NCBI GenBank assembly: GCA_029339505.1
Contig: JAQISU010000155.1
Span: forward strand, 21,916,001 to 21,980,000
DNA from: Unio delphinus
Taxonomy: Eukaryota; Mollusca; Bivalvia; Unionida; Unionidae
Direction of reading: 5' to 3'
Length of the DNA stretch: 64,000 nt
In this document: piece by piece, positions 9,728-20,104 of the stretch
How the letters are laid out: each line of letters starts with the position of its first letter
Numbering within the stretch: the first letter of the stretch is position 1
Program-made: the position numbers and the translations under genes
The notes under the pieces: model-generated
Seen by the model: only the letters and a program-made list of their open reading frames with translations
Told to the model about the DNA's origin: nothing
Database searches by the model: none

Positions 9728-9883
9728 TTATTGAATTTTAGGTAAAACTGAAATTTTGTTACATATTTCACATTTTCCATCGCATGTTATTTTTCTATTT
9801 GGTTTGATTTTTTGTAACCGTGGTATAAAAAAAACAACATTGGTTGGAGTTTTAACTGTACAACGGGAACAATATAGATTCAT
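9728..9883 (-). CDS. Small zinc-ribbon protein of Maverick relic
   Basis: A 51-residue open frame starting MNLYCSRC. It has two cysteine clusters: C-x2-C at the N-terminus (CSRC) and C-x3-C-x2-C near the C-terminus (CDGKCEICNK), with a basic middle. Short proteins with a pair of Cys clusters of this kind occur in Mavericks, adintoviruses and other large DNA viruses; the function is not established. I chose the Met at 9881-9883 because the cysteine pair follows directly and because the longer upstream extension overlaps the start of the packaging ATPase. It lies divergently, 11 bp from the ATPase start codon, so the two would share a bidirectional promoter. Confidence 0.45.
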   Translation of the reverse strand: MNLYCSRCTVKTPTNVVFFIPRLQKIKPNRKITCDGKCEICNKISVLPKIQ

Positions 9884-9894
9884 ATATTTGTAAT

Positions 9895-10358
9895 ATGGAT
9901 GTAATTGATTTCTCAGCAACACGAAAACAAAAGCCAGTCAAACATCATCCAGCGTTACCGAATTATTTTAGAATGATAATAATAGGTCCATCTGGAAGTG
10001 GTTTAACACATCTATTGCTTAATCTGATAATGAGATGGCTTTGGTGGGATAGTTTTTATTTAGTAGCTCCGTCAATTGATGATCAGCGATGCTACGAAAT
10101 ACTTAATTATAATGAAAATTCAAAATTGTTAAATGAAAACGGCGATGATATTATTGATTTTATTACTGATATTGGTGAAGCGCCGAGTGTTGATGAACTG
10201 AAAGGATGTATTAATAATTTAGTAGTTTATGATGATGTGATAGTGGATAAGCAATCAAATCAGACAAAAATATCTTCCCGAGGAAGGCATACAATTACTG
10301 ACATCATTTATGTTACACAGAGGTATACACAAATACCTAAATTGATCAGAGATAACGG

Positions 10359-10440
<82 letters not shown>
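9895..10440 (+). pseudogene. A32/FtsK-like genome-packaging ATPase, truncated
   Basis: Open from ATG 9895. FRMIIIGPSGSGLTHLLLNL is the Walker A (P-loop) region, but the consensus Lys of G-x-S/T-G-S-G-K-T is Leu here. YLVAPSIDDQRCYE follows, and NNLVVYDDVIVDKQSNQ is the Walker B strand with the acidic pair. SRGRHTITDIIYVTQRYTQIPKLIRDN is the conserved segment after Walker B seen in Maverick and adintovirus packaging ATPases. After residue ~153 the reading frame dissolves into a (TA)n microsatellite translated as an IY repeat, so the C-terminus is lost. The loss of the catalytic Lys and the truncation both indicate a dead gene. Family role: translocates DNA into the virion. Confidence 0.75.
10361..10439. 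repeat. (TA)n microsatellite
   Basis: About 79 bp of uninterrupted TA. It replaces the 3' end of the packaging ATPase relic. Confidence 0.95.
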
Positions 10441-10443
<3 letters not shown>

Positions 10444-11157
10444 TGGTTAAAAAATTATTTTCACTTGCGCAAGTAACCCCACACGGATTTATAACATTTA
10501 AATGATCCTAGGTCGCGATATCGTGTAGGTCTTGATAAAATCTTCAGATGCATTATAGCAGCAGAGAGGGCGTGACTTCACTGAGACGTCATATGGGTAA
10601 ACTCGCAGGGGCACAAATTTTTAAAAAAAGACAAAAATAATGTAACAATAAAAACTAACTCAGAGAAACTCTCGGTAAGTTAGAGGATTCGATTCGGCGT
10701 TTTTTTTTCTTGTTCAGTTTCGTAGGAATATTTGTTTTGTAAGTTTATGACGTTCTAACAAAAAGTGGACTCACCATCTGCTGCTATTTGCAATATAAAC
10801 ATTTGGATGTATTTAGATTTACTTATTCAATTTTTATGACAGTTTTATTTTGGATTAGATCCAAATCTACACATTCTAGAATGGAAAGGACTACAGTTTT
10901 GTCGGCATCTGGTGGACACCGGATTCATGCCATTGTCAGCGATCCATATTTCCATTTCTATTTTTATTTGGTCGTTGCCAGAAGTAATATATCTAATGAT
11001 GACACGCGTTAAACATCTAAGGACCTGGTGACTATTGTTTTACCTAACTACGGCCAATACAGTTGTATATTGACATGTAGCAGCAATGTTAAACATGTAG
11101 GACTATTTCTGAAGTATATAATACCTTATATTATGAACCAACAAACTGCACAATGCC

Positions 11158-11204
<47 letters not shown>

Positions 11205-12165
11205 AACAAATCACTCCATTATTACATAGGGAGGTCATATGAAAACAGGTTTTCAAATGCCTTCATCAACGTGTCCGCTAAGACAGGTTTTCTCTATATT
11301 GTGAGACAAACTGTTATTCTTAGACGCACAAAGCTCAACTTAAATACTTCACCAGGTGTCATGATAAGCTGCTAACATAATAAATGCAACTGTTTTAAAT
11401 TAATTGTGTCCTAAGTTCCCAAACGTTTTGTTGCATGATTTTAATTTTTTTTTCTACAATGACCATGAAAAGGGTTTCACAACTTCTGTTATATTGATGT
11501 TGGGTTCACGTTTTAATTTTTTATCATAACAATAGTTCTGGCAGTGCTCTGTAACTCCTACAACAGCTATTGAATCCATTACAGTATACGTACTCCTTCC
11601 ATTCTAAGAACAAGGCCCTCGTGCTTTATATAGGTTTAGTTAAGAATGTTGATCCGAGTGACTTGCATGACATAGTACAGTCAGGTGAGGGTATATATTA
11701 TAAGGATAGACATAGTTCAATCAGGTGGGGGTATACATTATAAGGACAATATACATCCAGTCTAAAGGTAATATATACATACATAAAGTCTAAGGGCAAT
11801 AAACAGTCCTAACTACGACCATGTAATTAACAAATTGGAAAATCAACATAAAATAATTGACTAATTGATGATGATTTTGACGACAACGATGATGAATGGG
11901 AGATGAGGAGCGGCAACAGGCTGATGAGGATGATGATATCTACGATAACTTAATGATTATGATGATGATGACAATGTAGTAATTGTCTTTCTGATAAATA
12001 GAGAACTGGTAATAGCATCTGAATGTTATCACCGATTAGATGTCATTTTAAAAAAAAGAAACCGACTCACTTAAAGTTATCTTTATGTTATATAGCTTAA
12101 AAAATCTCAAACATTTAGGAAGATCAACACTTGCATCCTCTAAATAATTTAATTGTTCTTTTCAG
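10441..12165. other. Non-coding; upstream flank or intron of VMO-I-like gene
   Basis: No exon or domain recognised. It contains a (GA)n run at 11163-11203, ATG/GAT-rich low complexity at 11870-11975, and partial copies of the 75-bp repeat at about 11642-11760. The N-terminal exon(s) expected for a VMO-I gene were searched for by eye and not found. Confidence 0.5.
11642..11760 (+). repeat. Partial copies of the 75-bp donor-containing repeat
   Basis: AAGAATGTTGATCCGAGTGA followed by CATAGTACAGTCAGGTGAGG matches the intronic repeat at 12370-12873. A second, shorter copy (ATAGTTCAATCAGGTGGGGG) follows at about 11707. Confidence 0.7.
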
Positions 12166-12369
12166 ATTGAACAAAATCAAATATTCGGGGATGACACAGC
12201 TCTAAACGCAATTCGTCTGAGATGTATGACACAGAAAGGACATTATGTAGAAGAGCTGATTACAGAGGAAGGTCCCTGGGGCGACTGGTATGATTGGGGC
12301 TATTGTAATAACAATACAAAAGCCTTCGCCTTTTTGATTGCCTTCGTGCTCAAGGTTGAACCCATTCAG
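12166..12369 (+). CDS. VMO-I-like protein, internal exon
   Basis: A 204-bp exon (68 codons, phase 0 at both ends) between a pyrimidine-rich TTGTTCTTTTCAG acceptor and a CAG|GTGAGC donor. It encodes FGDDTALNAIRLRC, then EGPWGDWYDWGYC, then FLIAFVLKVEPIQ. This is the hallmark of the vitelline membrane outer layer protein I (VMO-I) fold: a beta-prism of three repeats, each with a GDDTALN-x-IRL-x-C strand and a WG-x-W...C...LKVE strand. This exon covers the end of repeat 1 and most of repeat 2. The family is secreted and disulfide-rich; in birds VMO-I is an egg-coat component, with no firm molecular role in invertebrates. The upstream exon with signal peptide and first WG-x-W strand is not in the window. 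Confidence 0.85.
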
Positions 12370-12873
12370 GTGAGCTCAGCGGGTCACAAAAAGATTTAAT
12401 TAAGAAGGTTTTACATGGGGACTTATATGTCGTACCCCCATCAGGTGAGTACCTTGGGTGGTACATAGATTGAACTAAGAACGTTGTTCAGAGGGACTCG
12501 TATCGCAATAGCCGATCAAGTGAGAATCTCGGTCACATATAGTTAAAATAATAATTTTGATCAGAGTGACTTACATGGCATAATACAATAAGGGGAGGGC
12601 CTCGTGCGTCATATTTCAGTTAAGAATGTTGATCCGAGAGACTTACATGGCATAGTACAATCAAGGGAGGGACTCGTGCATCATATAGATTTAGTTAATA
12701 ATGTTGATCGGCGAAACTTGCATGACATAGTACAATCAGGCGAGAGCGTCGTGCGTCATAAAGACTTAGTTAAGAATGTTGATCCGCGGGTCTTACATCG
12801 CATAGTACAATCAGGCGAGGTCCTCATGTGTCATATATATTTATTTAAGAATGTTGATCAGAGGGACTTATAA
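12370..12873 (+). repeat. 75-bp tandem repeat carrying serial splice-donor copies
   Basis: About 6.7 units at exactly 75-bp spacing, starting at the exon's own splice donor. The donor-like core lies at 12370 (real: CAG|GTGAGC), 12445 (CAG|GTGAGT), 12520 (AAGTGAGA), 12595, 12670, 12745 (CAGGCGAG) and 12820 (CAGGCGAG). The AATGTTGATC segment recurs at 12626, 12701, 12776 and 12851 (ATGTTG positions). The later units are open in one frame, which gives an artefactual 89-aa ORF. Confidence 0.9.
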
Positions 12874-14405
12874 AATGGTAACTAAACGGTTTTGAATATC
12901 AGTGCACTGTACAAAAACGTTTTCTTTATGTATGTACAGGACACCATAACAGGCTACACACTTTCTCAGATTGATGTTTTATCCAATTATTGAATGTCTT
13001 TTTCTATTGAAGTTTTTGGCATACAGTTCATTCACTGGAAAACTACGCTGCCAACCTCAAGCACCGGAATGGTGCATGGACGGGTAGCTTAGTAGTGTTC
13101 CACAACTTTTGGCAACACTTTGTCGACATACAAATATCCATCGACACTAGCTGAATCAGCATTAGTATATGAAGGAAAAAAGCTTCGTATTTCATCAGCT
13201 GTGAAGTCCAATTCAAACATATATGGTCAGTTGTTCATATTTGGCAAGTAGCTATTTGCCGACTTCAGCCGAGTTTGTTTTTCGTAAGTCATCTACAAAT
13301 AAGGGAGCCATCTTGCACGAAACTTTCTAAGCTTTAAAACGATCGATTCTTCGGTATATTAAAATGCAGTTGACGAATGAAAGCCAGTGATAATAGAAAT
13401 ATCTTCCACTGTGTATTGATCATATTTATCAATTGCGCCGTTCCCATAAATCAGATATCTCCCACTTTTTGCAGACAACATTCATCCATGACTTAGTCAT
13501 TTTGCATGGATTTGGGAACGATGAAACCATCTAAAAATATTTTTTTAAAAATATAAAAATTGCACCAGCAAGATTTTTCCTAGTCGTTTTGATATCAGTT
13601 AGAGACTACACTAAGAACCCTTGGATTGTCGAGTATACTCTGCTCAAAAACTGAATTGTTCACTCTCGTTTAGACAGATATACATGCAGTTTTATGGTAT
13701 GCTGTACTTGCAGATCATTTCATATAACGTTTTTTGTCTAACGATTGGTATTGAATTTTATTGACATGAAACAAAAATATGTATTGCCGAATATTCGGAA
13801 CTTTTTAAATAGCATTTACCAGAAATAACTACTTGATCATTTATTTATTCCTTTGCTGTATAGGTTTTGTACAATCACAGTCTGAATACGCTTAATTCGG
13901 TGATTTTAAATTGAAATGATAATAAAAATGATGAATATTACTTTTATTTATGAGTTGAGGCAAAAGCTCCCTAAAATATAAACGAAACAAACACTAACAT
14001 AACAAAGGTCGATTAACAAAAACAAGCAGAAATGCACCCGATTACACTGTGTTTAGTAGTTATATTAGTTCTACTTTATCATGTATTTCTCAATGAATAC
14101 GTTGTCTTACATTGGAATGTAAATGTCGCTTATCCCACATGTTCTCTCATCTTTTATGTAACAAGTTGTTCGTGGCACATATTTTGCCCTAATTTTCAGT
14201 ATCCCATGCATCTCAATGAGCTTTACATAATAGCACTAGAAGTGTCGGTCAGTCAGAGAGTTCTCTCGCAAGAAGGGCCGTTTTCAGAAAACGGATTTGT
14301 AGCCTGTCTCTCTGACTTTTACGTTCTGGATATAACTGTGCTGATGCCTGCTTACCAATTTCTATATTTGCTCATGTTCATTCTTTTTCTTATTACTTTT
14401 ATTAC

Positions 14406-14478
<73 letters not shown>

Positions 14479-14563
14479 TGTTGTTGTTGTTGTTGTAGTA
14501 GTAGCAGTAGAAGTAGAAGTAGGAAGATGATGATGATGATGATGATGTATGTTATTATGGTAG
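12874..14563 (+). other. Remainder of VMO-I-like intron
   Basis: AT-rich, no exon recognised. The intron ends at a TATTATGGTAG acceptor (14553-14563). A hydrophobic open frame with an ATG at 14032 lies here; it is discussed under rejected items. Confidence 0.6.
14398..14548. repeat. Compound trinucleotide microsatellite
   Basis: (ATT)n, then (GTT)n, (AGT)n/(AGA)n and (ATG)n in succession. It ends only 15 bp before the last VMO-I exon and replaces the usual polypyrimidine tract there. Confidence 0.9.
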
Positions 14564-14917
14564 GGTTTACTAGATGATACTGCTGCTAACGATGTCCGGT
14601 TTTTGTGCGGAACACCTGACTCGACTCCGATTGTGACAAGTGCCTCGCATAATGGTAAAGGGCCATTCGGATCATATGGAGCCATGAGTGACCGCTGTCC
14701 AGCTGAATCTGCTATTTGTGGAATAAGGACCAAGATAGAGGAACAACAGGGAGACGGAGATGATACAGCACTGAACGATGTCCAGTTTTATTGCTGTAAA
14801 CGATCAAAACCTCCAACTATAAATAAAGGCGACCATCAATGTTCTCCGAGAATAACACTTGTCCTGTCATTGGTAATATTGATGGTAATAATGAAATGCA
14901 CATTGACATTCTTTTGA
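14564..14917 (+). CDS. VMO-I-like protein, last exon
   Basis: Starts after GGTAG at 14564, in phase 0 with the exon at 12166-12369 (PIQ joins GLLDDTAANDV). It carries the third VMO-I repeat: LLDDTAANDVRFLCG, then GPFGSYGAMSDRCPAESAIC with GIRTKIEEQQ, then GDDTALNDVQFYCC, the strongly conserved VMO-I C-terminal block ending in a Cys pair. Unlike typical VMO-I proteins, which stop near the CC, this one continues about 37 residues: a basic/Pro linker and a strongly hydrophobic end (TLVLSLVILMVIMKCTLTFF). That looks like a GPI-anchor signal or a C-terminal membrane segment. An alternative acceptor at 14574 (TTTACTAG) would put the conserved block out of frame, so I prefer 14564. Stop TGA at 14915-14917. 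Confidence 0.85.
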   Translation, partial: GLLDDTAANDVRFLCGTPDSTPIVTSASHNGKGPFGSYGAMSDRCPAESAICGIRTKIEEQQGDGDDTALNDVQFYCCKRSKPPTINKGDHQCSPRITLVLSLVILMVIMKCTLTFF

Positions 14918-15045
14918 ATATTAACTTCATTATATGTTACTATTAAAATATCAATTAATTATTGTCTTTGAAAAGTAACACCATTATTTGCATGTTATTT
15001 ATTTTGTTATCATGATCAAGTATTGAAATCTTTGGGATTCTATGA

Positions 15046-15051
15046 AATAAA
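15046..15051 (+). terminator. Candidate poly(A) signal of VMO-I-like gene
   Basis: First AATAAA downstream of the stop codon, about 130 bp away. Position only. Confidence 0.35.
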
Positions 15052-15486
15052 ATCTTATCCCTTGGTAACCAAACAAACAAAAAAGTATCAAGAACTTTTC
15101 TATTTCTTTTTGGCATACACATGTATTCAACCATGAGTAGACTAAAATATGCAAGCATTCTCTTCCCCATTTCGATACATATTGAATATCACACAGAAAG
15201 TCTTGCCTGAAACAATTGGTTTTATCTATTTTGTCCATAAATCCATGATTGCCTCCATGGAAAGCAGTATGATTGGTCTGTACAATGTGTGCTCATTTTG
15301 GAACTGCATTTAACGCTAGAACGCCATTCTTCTACTCTCGCAGTAAATGATCAAATGAACGTTCGGGGGCCCAAACAGATCATCAAACTAGTAATGTCAC
15401 AATTAACAGGCAAAATCGTTGTCTGTAGCAGAAAACATGGAATTACGAATTTTTGAAAGGATATTTTTCCTTTTCAATTGTTTTGA

Positions 15487-15489
<3 letters not shown>

Positions 15490-15570
<81 letters not shown>
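15490..15570. repeat. (TA)n microsatellite
   Basis: About 80 bp of uninterrupted TA. Confidence 0.95.
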
Positions 15571-15572
<2 letters not shown>

Positions 15573-15671
15573 TGAATAATTATTTAGGCCACTTGAAAAC
15601 ACGCCGTGTCTTTATTACTATAGAAATATATATTTTCAAGCCAGTGAACTCTACCATGAGAGACATATTTG

Positions 15672-15674
<3 letters not shown>

Positions 15675-15722
<48 letters not shown>
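15675..15722. repeat. (AC)n microsatellite
   Basis: About 48 bp of uninterrupted AC dinucleotide. Confidence 0.95.
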
Positions 15723-15723
<1 letters not shown>

Positions 15724-16248
15724 ATTCTTTTTCCAGAGAATCATATCGGATTATTTTGATCCCATCCCTTATGAAGTCGTGCTATTATGATGTAAAATTA
15801 TGTTGACCTATATTCAACTCAAGTGATTCTACCAATTATTTTTAATTGTTTTAAATGTTGTTTTTGTTTAACGTAAAGCAACAAATCGGGATGCTTTCTT
15901 GTCATTATTAATTACAAATAATCTTAATTATGGTTGACCTTAAACATCCGCAAATGGAGCGTCATTTTGTTTTAAACTTTAATTCGTGTTTTCGTTTATG
16001 CACCGGTCAGCTTCAAATTACATAGCAATGATAATCTATATTCCAACCGTAATTTGTTGTTCTATGTTACTGTTTTTCGTGCTGACGGTCAGCAGTGTTA
16101 TAAATAAGTATCAAAGAACACAATTATGATCCCAGCTATTATTTCAAAAAAGTAAATAAATAATATTTGAAAACTTGTATGTATTTTGAAAACAATTTTT
16201 TGAGAAATAATGTAGACAGTATAAGCATATCATAGGCGAAACCGGTTT

Positions 16249-16250
<2 letters not shown>

Positions 16251-16303
<53 letters not shown>
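16251..16303. repeat. (TC)n microsatellite
   Basis: About 52 bp of uninterrupted TC dinucleotide. Confidence 0.95.
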
Positions 16304-16308
<5 letters not shown>

Positions 16309-18304
16309 TCACTATTTTTATAATCAAACCAAATGCTTGAATCGCATAGACACTTGTTAATGTTTGTAGTTTGGTCGACTATTTTTAAACATTGTATACT
16401 ATCGTGATATGATGCTGTAGCAGGAAGGATATGTCTATTCCAGCATGTTTGGTTTCATTGTATCCTTCGCCTACGTCTGAGACCGAAGTGTAACAAACCA
16501 GAATAGATATTTACATCTACCCTGCTAAAACTCCTTGTATAGTTTGCATATTGCACATTCTGAATTGTATTCTGAATTGTATTCATCTTTCAATGTCAAA
16601 AAGTAATTATTTGACAGAACTAGTATCTAGCTAGAATCCTTTGACACCATACAAATCTCAAACCATCACTTTGCTATGTTCAAGCTATTCAAGCTATACA
16701 AACTGTTATACAATCTGATAGCTATTGAACACTGAGTTAACATTCAAGGCGGAATTCTTGGCCAAAGTAGATGTACCCACTTTATATATTTCATTATATT
16801 TATTACATGTAAACTGGACCCACTCGATTTACTACAGGAGATTCACAATAGATTTTAAGATGTTGGGTCAGTATTTAATTATCCCAAACCATCGCATATA
16901 TGTCAGTGGCATTTGACCTGATAAACAAAATCACTCTGAATGGTTTGTTTAAGGCAAGATTATTAAAAAATAAACCAGCTGTAAACGCAGTCTCTTTTTT
17001 GCACTATCTTGTCTTTTTACATTCTTTACTTCCATACCTGGTAACGGAATCACACTATTGTCACTAGGTTCCAATATTAGCAAGGATGTTATATTAACAA
17101 ATGTATATATTGTTAAGTATATTTAATTTGCTTTGTGTGTGAGTTGTTTTACTGGGTTTGTTTTTGTTTTGAATTTCATTACATGCTGTTGTAACTTTGT
17201 ATGTTGGACTCGACCTTGTCCAAAACTGAGTTAATTTCTGCTTGACCCAAGTTGACCAATTTATTTTATTTATTGTAAATAAATAATAAATAGCTAGATT
17301 AATGTGTATGGGTTCAAAATCATTATTATTATTATTAATAGAGAAGTAAATATGTTTTTAGTCAAGGTTTTTGAATTTCCTTAGTGAATTTGACATAATC
17401 CAGGTTATTGTTTTGTAAACATCAGGATCATGCCAGCAGGTTATTTTACAGTTAGGTAATTTTTAAAATAGAAAATGCTAATTGTGACCCGAGGTCAAGT
17501 AGACAACTATATAATCTGATAACTTTGAGGACTTGGTCATTCACGTTTTAATGTTTAAAAGATTAAAGTTGTATGTTGTGTCCATAACGTTCTCAGGCAT
17601 TCTGATAATTTCGTCCCCATATTGGGCATTATCATGGACACGTAAACCTGGAAATATTCGTATGTATTCCATTACAGCTAACTGGCTTTTCAAACCACAT
17701 TCCCCTAACCAAGTTACTCTTTTCTTGTATGAATTGTCCATCTTCAACTGAGTATAATACAAAGAAACGTTAACTAGTTTGCTTTTTCTGGTTGTGGATC
17801 TATAGGTACAAACTCTGCTTTCCACCGTCCAATTCTTTTCCTACAAGACTGTCCATTCTTTTACAAAAATGACAAAGCGTGCCAGTGTTGCATCTCAGAC
17901 ATAACGTTTTTGAGGTCGTACTGCTGGTACAATCCCATATTCAACGGTCATCTGTTTATCATCTTTTAATTCACATCGTGGTGTCTTTTTACTTAGACAC
18001 TGAGCAGCAGGGAGGGTGAACAGATCAGTATTTCTGACCGAAATAAAACTTCCTACGGAGGGTGACAAAATACAAGCGTCAATAACGCTAACTAAGGGAG
18101 GGTTTATAGATCAAATTTCTTTGCGCGATAAAGCCTTCCTACGACGGGTGAAAAATATAAGCGTCACACAGACCTTCAACCAGGTTGTTTTTTGTGTCAA
18201 ATACATTTACCTGAGAGCCCCACCCCCACGCCCACCCCATGACAGAGTCAAGGGTGTAAAATAGTAATTGCCAGATAAATGGGCTAACGCAGAGTTAAAT
18301 CTCA

Positions 18305-18440
18305 AACTTATCACAATTTCTTTAGATGTAAAGGTGATGTACGGACTCCTGAACGAATGGGTGAAAAATACATTCCCAAGACCATTACTTGGGATGAAAT
18401 ATGCACATTGTCTTTAGTTGTATTAACAACGTTTATTGAC
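18305..18440 (+). pseudogene. Second Maverick-type SF1 helicase fragment
   Basis: Translates to TYHNFFRCKGDVRTPERMGE, then KYIPKTITWDEICTLS. It aligns with the damaged 8270-8370 segment of the first relic and is better preserved: it keeps the WDE of helicase motif II (Walker B, D-E-x-x), which the first copy has lost by frameshift. It is followed at once by a LINE tail, so it is a truncated piece. Confidence 0.6.
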
Positions 18441-18449
18441 TGCAGTTAT

Positions 18450-18738
18450 TATGTTGTTTATGATCTAAATGAGTTTTCAATACTCTGGTACAGTTCTGTG
18501 GAATAAGCTTCCACTACATGTAAAATGGCAGAAAATATTAGAGTATTTAACAAGAGATATCATGAGCATGCATGTGTTTCTAATAGATAATGGAATTTAG
18601 TATTTTAATACTAAACATGCTAAAATAAGCACTAATTATTGCTGTCTTCATATAATATTCATTGTTATACTCTCCTTAAGAGGGATTCAAGGGAGAATAG
18701 TCCTCGACTAATGAGTCACCCTCTATAAATAAATAAAT

Positions 18739-18772
<34 letters not shown>
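18450..18772 (+). mobile_element. 3' end of a non-LTR retrotransposon
   Basis: YSGTVLWNKLPLHVKW, then ILEYLTRDIMSMHV, resembles the usual LINE C-terminus (x-x-WN-x-LP-x-x-[VIL], then a short helix). It is followed by non-coding sequence, AAATAAATAAATT and an (AGT)n tail (18740-18772). A truncated insertion next to the helicase relic. Confidence 0.5.
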
Positions 18773-18773
<1 letters not shown>

Positions 18774-18842
18774 CCGCGGTATCAGGAAATATGTTTATTG
18801 TCGATAATAAATTTATAGAAGCATACGCTAACATCGAGAATC

Positions 18843-19214
18843 TTAAATATATAAACTGTGGTGAGTCACCATCAGTATTTTTGTTTCAAGGTTAGTTTCA
18901 TCTAGCAAGTAAGCATTATTCCGACTTATAAATGTGCATTTCTCTGTTGTATCAGAAATTATAATATCGAGTTCGGCATTGTCGTTGAGTACTCTCGTGC
19001 GATGTTGTTTATGATCACATGAACCACCCTGAGTAAATTTATCAAATATTTTTCTGCAGAGATCCTTCGTAAGTTTATTTTCATATTCAATTTCATTGAG
19101 ATTAAGTTTAAAGATTTCTTTGAGAACTGCAGGTAACCAAATGAATTTCTGTGGACGATACGATAGAATTGCTTTCCTTACAACCAACGATGCTAAAATT
19201 CTAGAATCAAACAT
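18843..19214 (-). CDS. Unassigned 123-aa ORF near Maverick fragment
   Basis: An intact open frame, MFDSRILASLVVRKAILSYR..., charged, with no signal peptide or membrane segment. Residues ~38-63 are Lys/Glu/Asp-rich, and there are two Cys, one in a GGSCDHKQH motif. Composition resembles the surrounding Maverick-like sequence (Asn/Ile/Lys-rich with moderate GC) more than intergenic DNA. I do not recognise the family. It could be a Maverick accessory gene or chance. Confidence 0.3.
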   Translation of the reverse strand: MFDSRILASLVVRKAILSYRPQKFIWLPAVLKEIFKLNLNEIEYENKLTKDLCRKIFDKFTQGGSCDHKQHRTRVLNDNAELDIIISDTTEKCTFISRNNAYLLDETNLETKILMVTHHSLYI

Positions 19215-19729
19215 TTATCACAAAGTACTGTCGAAATCCAACCGCGTTCGCTAAAATGACAATTAAACCAAATAGAAACAATCGGATGGAAATTTTTCAT
19301 AAACTCGAATACATGCAAATCAAGTTAAATCAAAATCTGGTAATTGTCCATTTATCGGAACTCTCTTCATTTCGTGAGTTGGATGTCCAAAAATCTCTTA
19401 AAATATTCCGAACACTCTCCCAATCCAGGAAAACGTCGAGGATAATACGCAACAATATTAACTGATAACGTCGTTGCAATTACATTTAGTATTCCACAAG
19501 ATAAGGTCCTTCGGCAGGCGGGGAGGCTCTACCATTTTTTCTGGAACTGTGGTATGTTTATCGCTGGGATGCGACAAGATAAATATTAGGTTTAAAACTT
19601 AAAAATCAACGTGACTGTGTGCATGGAAGTTAAAAAAAAACTAATACAACATTACACATGTTGATGCGACACACATTGTTCATACTTGGTAATAATTCCA
19701 CACAACAATATAACTATATTGATATATTC

Positions 19730-19880
19730 GGATTATGGACGTTTCGCCCCATGGATGTTTCGGCACAGGGCATTTTGCCCCACATCAATGGAACTATCGG
19801 ACATTTATATAAATTCATCAGCATTACACCATTGTCTTCATTTTACTTTAGGCGCCTACCGTTAAGATCATATCCCATAA

Positions 19881-19950
<70 letters not shown>
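19730..19950 (-). repeat. (GA)n-linked dispersed repeat, copy 1 (inverted)
   Basis: Read on the minus strand: (GA)n (19884-19949), GGATTATGGGATATGA, a spacer, then GTTCCATTGATGTGGGGC and GCCGAAACATCC, GGGGCGAAACGTCC. It has the same order of blocks as 23130-23375 on the plus strand, with about 80 extra bp of spacer. Confidence 0.65.
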
Positions 19951-19953
<3 letters not shown>

Positions 19954-20104
19954 TTCAATTACATTCCGTGTGCCGTTATATCAGAAAATATGTTCCTCTT
20001 TTTCTTCATTTATGTGATAAGACTTATCAGAAAATGAATCTATCGTTTACAGTGATCATTTTCTATACTGCTGTACTTTTATTGTCGCTGTTACACAAAC
20101 TGAT

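Larger units (their letters stand above)
14918..18304. other. Intergenic, microsatellite-rich
   Basis: No gene recognised. Around 17540-18000 the minus strand has a 94-aa open frame (17541-17825). Another frame just upstream of it has a CLRC...CHFC cysteine pair (about 17860-17900). It may be a further Maverick remnant, but nothing is diagnostic. At 18005-18180 a GGAGGGTGA...motif recurs three times at roughly 55-70 bp. Confidence 0.4.

Noticed and set aside
13000..13300. Possible Maverick capsid remnant on the minus strand
   Set aside because: A short open stretch (SVDGYLYVDKVLPKVVEHY) only; no family pattern and not collinear with the relic.
14032..14577. 181-aa frame with a signal-peptide-like start (MHPITLCLVVILVLLYHVFL)
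   Set aside because: It lies inside the VMO-I intron and ends in microsatellite translation. It could be an alternative first exon, but no donor joining the VMO-I frame is convincing, and it would skip the conserved exon at 12166.
14362..14733. Minus-strand poly-Asn/poly-His frame
   Set aside because: Antisense of the compound microsatellite and of the VMO-I last exon.
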